From NCBI RefSeq assembly GCF_016863515.1, contig NZ_BOPA01000024.1, positions 1-64,000 of the forward strand: a stretch of 64,000 bases of DNA, given 5' to 3'. Shown here in pieces: positions 61,993 through 64,000 of this stretch. Under the pieces are notes generated by a model. It was not told where the DNA came from, did no database searches, and saw only the letters and a program-made list of their open reading frames with translations. Source of the DNA: Micromonospora gifhornensis (lineage in GTDB: Bacteria > Actinomycetota > Actinomycetes > Mycobacteriales > Micromonosporaceae). A program made the translations under genes and the position numbers. The number at the start of each line of letters is the position of its first letter. Positions within the stretch are counted from its first letter, which is position 1.

Positions 61993-62243
61993 TCTACGCG
62001 AGTGGGGATCGGCTGCATCCGCATCAGGTACGGGCCGCCACGTTCGACCGTCGGTGGCGGGGATGGGACCCGGGGCAGGTCGAGGCACTGCTCGGTCGGG
62101 TGGCCGACGAGATGGCGCGGTTGCAGCGGGAGGTGGTCACCGCGAACACCGAGGCCGAACGGATCCGGCAGGCGTTGCGGCAGTGGCAGTCCCGGCACAA
62201 CGCCTGCCGCCACCCGACAGATCAGCCACAGGGTGGGCGGTGA
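61989..62243 (+). CDS. Small DivIVA-like coiled-coil protein (84 aa)
   Basis: From ATG 61989, overlapping the previous stop. RLHPHQVRAATFDRRWRGWD matches the N-terminal membrane-binding part of DivIVA/Wag31-like proteins, followed by a coiled-coil (VEALLGRVADEMARLQREVV). The protein is short and lacks the C-terminal half, so it may be a minimal form that clusters at the membrane or a fragment. Confidence 0.65.
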   Translation: MIYASGDRLHPHQVRAATFDRRWRGWDPGQVEALLGRVADEMARLQREVVTANTEAERIRQALRQWQSRHNACRHPTDQPQGGR

Positions 62244-62494
62244 TGAGCGCACCACGCTGGATCATCCACCTGCCCACCACGCTGACCAGCCTGGACGAGG
62301 CCGTCGACCTGGCGGTCGCGTTACGGGACTCGCTCGGCCACGTCACCGTCGTCGACTTCGGCGAGACCACCCTGAGTGAAGAGGACAAGCAGTTCCTGCG
62401 TACCCGAGTGTGGTGTGACGCCCGGGGCGACGGACCCGGCCGCTGCCAACGCCGCGATCAGCACGACGGACTCTGCGTCACCGTGCCGGAGTAG
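62243..62494 (+). CDS. Small protein of unknown function (83 aa)
   Basis: From ATG 62243, overlapping the previous stop (TGATG). Starts MSAPRWIIHLPTTLTSLDEA and ends with a Cys-rich RVWCDARGDGPGRCQRRDQH. Two or three Cys may bind metal. No family was recognised. It shares its transcript with the DivIVA-like gene. Confidence 0.5.
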   Translation: MSAPRWIIHLPTTLTSLDEAVDLAVALRDSLGHVTVVDFGETTLSEEDKQFLRTRVWCDARGDGPGRCQRRDQHDGLCVTVPE

Positions 62495-62504
62495 CCTCCG
62501 GCGC

Positions 62505-62894
62505 ATGTCCGCTTCCTCGATCGATGACCTGTTGTCCGGCTTCACCGCACCCCGACCGTACACAAGGGAGGTTGCCGGCAGTGCTCCGTCAGCTCCCGGC
62601 GTGCATGTGGTGCTTGACGGCGGCACGGTCATCTACGTCGGTCGCACCGGCAACCTGCGCAACCGGCTTCGGCAGCATCTGACCGGCAACCGGGAGTCGT
62701 CCGTGCTGCACCAGCAGGTCGGACAGCACCTCGACCGGCGGGGGCCGGTGGCGACGGCGGACGACATCGCCGCCTGGCTGGGCCGCCGCGAGGTCCGCTG
62801 GCTGGAGACCGACAACCCGGAGGGTACGAAGGACGCCCTGGTGCTGGCCCTGACCCCGCGCTTCAACCGGCAGATCCCCAACCGCCGCGTCTGA
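62505..62894 (+). CDS. Small GIY-YIG domain protein
   Basis: 129 residues from ATG 62505. The GIY-YIG core is GVHVVLDGGTVIYVGRTGNL with RNRLRQH, followed by a helical stretch ending LTPRFNRQ. In the family, the Tyr of the motif and a later Glu are catalytic. It is a single-domain nuclease candidate, perhaps a remnant or stand-alone DNA-repair or defence factor. It ends the short gene run. Confidence 0.75.
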   Translation: MSASSIDDLLSGFTAPRPYTREVAGSAPSAPGVHVVLDGGTVIYVGRTGNLRNRLRQHLTGNRESSVLHQQVGQHLDRRGPVATADDIAAWLGRREVRWLETDNPEGTKDALVLALTPRFNRQIPNRRV

Positions 62895-62899
62895 AGCAC

Positions 62900-62949
62900 A
62901 GATCTTGGTACGAAACCGCCCCCGGAAGGGCGATTTCGTACCAAGATCT
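62900..62949. terminator. Strong hairpin terminator/palindrome
   Basis: A 16-bp perfect stem, AGATCTTGGTACGAAA (62900-62915) with TTTCGTACCAAGATCT (62934-62949), and a GC-rich loop. It lies between the GIY-YIG gene and the convergent Fn3-CBM3 gene. Confidence 0.7.
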
Positions 62950-63014
62950 ACGGCGGGCACCCGGCACCATCAGCGCTACGGGCCGTGCGGCCGTACCGCC
63001 TTGGGCGGAGCGGT

Positions 63015-63917
63015 TTAGGCGTTGGTGTCGCCGTATTCGCGGGTGCCGTTGACGTCGAGGGTGATGCGGCTGTTCTCGGTCCAGCCGCCGGTGCTCTGCT
63101 GCCAGCTGGGGTCGTCGCGTTCGTCGATGGCCGTCCAGTTCTGGCGGTGGTGGCGTAGCTGGATGGGGCCGGTCGAGGCGCCGGGGGCCAGTGTCCCGCT
63201 GGCGAAGGTCAGCTCGATCCAGCCGGGGATCGACGTACCGTGCGGCGGCAGGACCGTCCGAGTCGGAGTCGGGGTCGGAGTGCGGGTCGGCGGCGGTGGC
63301 GGTTGGGGCAGCGGGAAGAACTGGACGTGGCGTTGTACGTTGGCGCAGCCGATCGCGGCCCAGTCGCAGTTGGTGACAAGTGAGGTGTTCCCGCCCTCGA
63401 ACGTCACGTGGTAACGCACCCGCACCTCGGTCAGGTCCAGCGGGGTGGTGCCCGTGTTGACGATCTGGAGGGCGTGCTGGATCTGGTTGTCGGTGGGTGA
63501 CCAGTCCATGTTGTGGTAGCTCACTCTGGCCTTGCCGTACGCGGTGCGCACCGGGATCTGCGGTGAGTCGAGGGAGTATCCGCCGTTGGTGGAGGCCCAG
63601 ACGGTGAGCCGGTATTCGGTGCCGGGTGCCAGGTCGGTGAGCGTGAGCTCGGTGCCGGTGGTGGTGCCGAGGCTGCGGTAGGTGTTGGGGCCGAGCCACG
63701 CCCGGACCTCGTGCCGGATGGGCGTCGCGCCGGGCTCGCCGATCCAGGTCGATGGTGCCCAGCTCAGGGTGAGCAGGTGCGGCTCGTTGGTCACCACCAC
63801 CGGTGCACCGGGGGTGGTGAGGATGACCGGGTCGTCGGCCGCGTACGCGATGGCCGTGCCGGTGAGCCCCAGCGTGGCGGCGAGGAACGCGACGAGGGTG
63901 AAGCGACGAGCACGCAT
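63015..63917 (-). CDS. Secreted fibronectin-III plus CBM3-like cellulose-binding protein
   Basis: 300 residues. A signal peptide (RRFTLVAFLAATLGLTGTA) precedes a fibronectin-type-III-like module (LLTLSWAPSTW, TDLAPGTEYRLTVWASTNGG) and a CBM3-like domain, shown by HALQIVNTGTTPLDLTEVRV, CDWAAIGC, WIELTFASGTLAPGASTGPI and the C-terminal RITLDVNGTREYG. A linker of Pro/Thr (PPPPTRTPTPTPTRTV) sits inside it. It probably binds cellulose outside the cell and lacks a catalytic domain. The ATG at 63917 is well placed before the signal. Confidence 0.8.
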   Translation of the reverse strand: MRARRFTLVAFLAATLGLTGTAIAYAADDPVILTTPGAPVVVTNEPHLLTLSWAPSTWIGEPGATPIRHEVRAWLGPNTYRSLGTTTGTELTLTDLAPGTEYRLTVWASTNGGYSLDSPQIPVRTAYGKARVSYHNMDWSPTDNQIQHALQIVNTGTTPLDLTEVRVRYHVTFEGGNTSLVTNCDWAAIGCANVQRHVQFFPLPQPPPPPTRTPTPTPTRTVLPPHGTSIPGWIELTFASGTLAPGASTGPIQLRHHRQNWTAIDERDDPSWQQSTGGWTENSRITLDVNGTREYGDTNA

Positions 63918-63937
63918 GGTGAGAATGCTAGAGATTT

Positions 63938-63947
63938 ACATGCATGT
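63938..63947. promoter_or_regulatory. ACATGCATGT palindrome upstream of the CBM3 gene
   Basis: A perfect 10-bp palindrome about 20 bases upstream of the minus-strand start, possibly an operator or part of the promoter. AT-rich flanks (TTT/TTTA) support a regulatory region. Confidence 0.35.
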
Positions 63948-64000
63948 TTATCAATGGTTAGGGGTGTCGCGCTCGTTGCGACCGTCCGCGATGGCGGCAG

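Overview
The window is very GC-rich DNA from a filamentous actinomycete. Micromonospora or a close relative fits best: GTG/TTG starts are common, genes often overlap by ATGA or GTGA, and regulators of the SigE-type ECF, ECF42/DGPF, GlxA and TipA types occur with secreted LPMO and CBM3 proteins. Short repeats of the GTTAACAAGG-GCCCTTCC type also point to Micromonospora-like genomes (from memory). No rRNA operon, complete tRNA or CRISPR array was seen.

Region 1 (1-2243) is a gene graveyard. It holds the end of a probable glycosyltransferase, an IS5-type transposase relic, one small intact gene, a tRNA/tmRNA 3'-end fragment with a terminator, and a frameshifted RHS-core relic. Region 2 (2244-16263) is a large secreted polymorphic-toxin locus: a 2202-aa DNRLRE/LamG/fourfold-repeat protein, a roughly 2070-aa RHS protein with a Cys-rich, glycine-zipper C-terminal tip, a small membrane protein that may be the immunity factor, and a lipoprotein. 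Region 3 (16371-31681) is mostly chromosomal housekeeping and accessory genes. It has an ECF sigma factor overlapping a signal-peptidase-like protein without its catalytic dyad, an aldo/keto reductase, GNAT/TetR, a MoxR-VWA pair, GlxA/MFS, a ricin-lectin membrane protein, a tmsA/tmsB-like pair for 10-methyl fatty acids, and an HTH/SRPBCC pair.

Region 4 (31682-48216) starts with a G-rich tract, then a Cas4-like Fe-S nuclease coupled to an unknown 509-aa protein, a GGDEF-EAL protein, TipA-like MerR, a PH-like/TM/Cys-rich protein, an ECF42 sigma with its DGPF partner, MarR with a Bcr/CflA exporter, a DivIVA-like membrane protein, a Ddn-like protein, a secreted metalloprotease and an AA10 LPMO.

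Region 5 (48726-57424) is the most interesting: a defence or restriction-modification island. A Vsr-type nuclease gene and a C5 cytosine methyltransferase gene, both on the minus strand, flank a tightly overlapping plus-strand operon encoding a Z1 ATPase, a DUF4420-like PD-(D/E)XK nuclease, a MORC/GHKL ATPase and two proteins without clear function. This matches the MORC/Z1-type systems predicted from comparative genomics, with little experimental characterisation that I know of. Its codon and base use is less GC-extreme than its neighbours, and an IS256 relic lies next to it.

Region 6 (57425-64000) has that relic, a paralogue of the PH-like/TM/Cys-rich protein, an XRE-regulator/flavoprotein pair, a run of tiny overlapping genes ending in a GIY-YIG protein, and a secreted Fn3-CBM3 protein.
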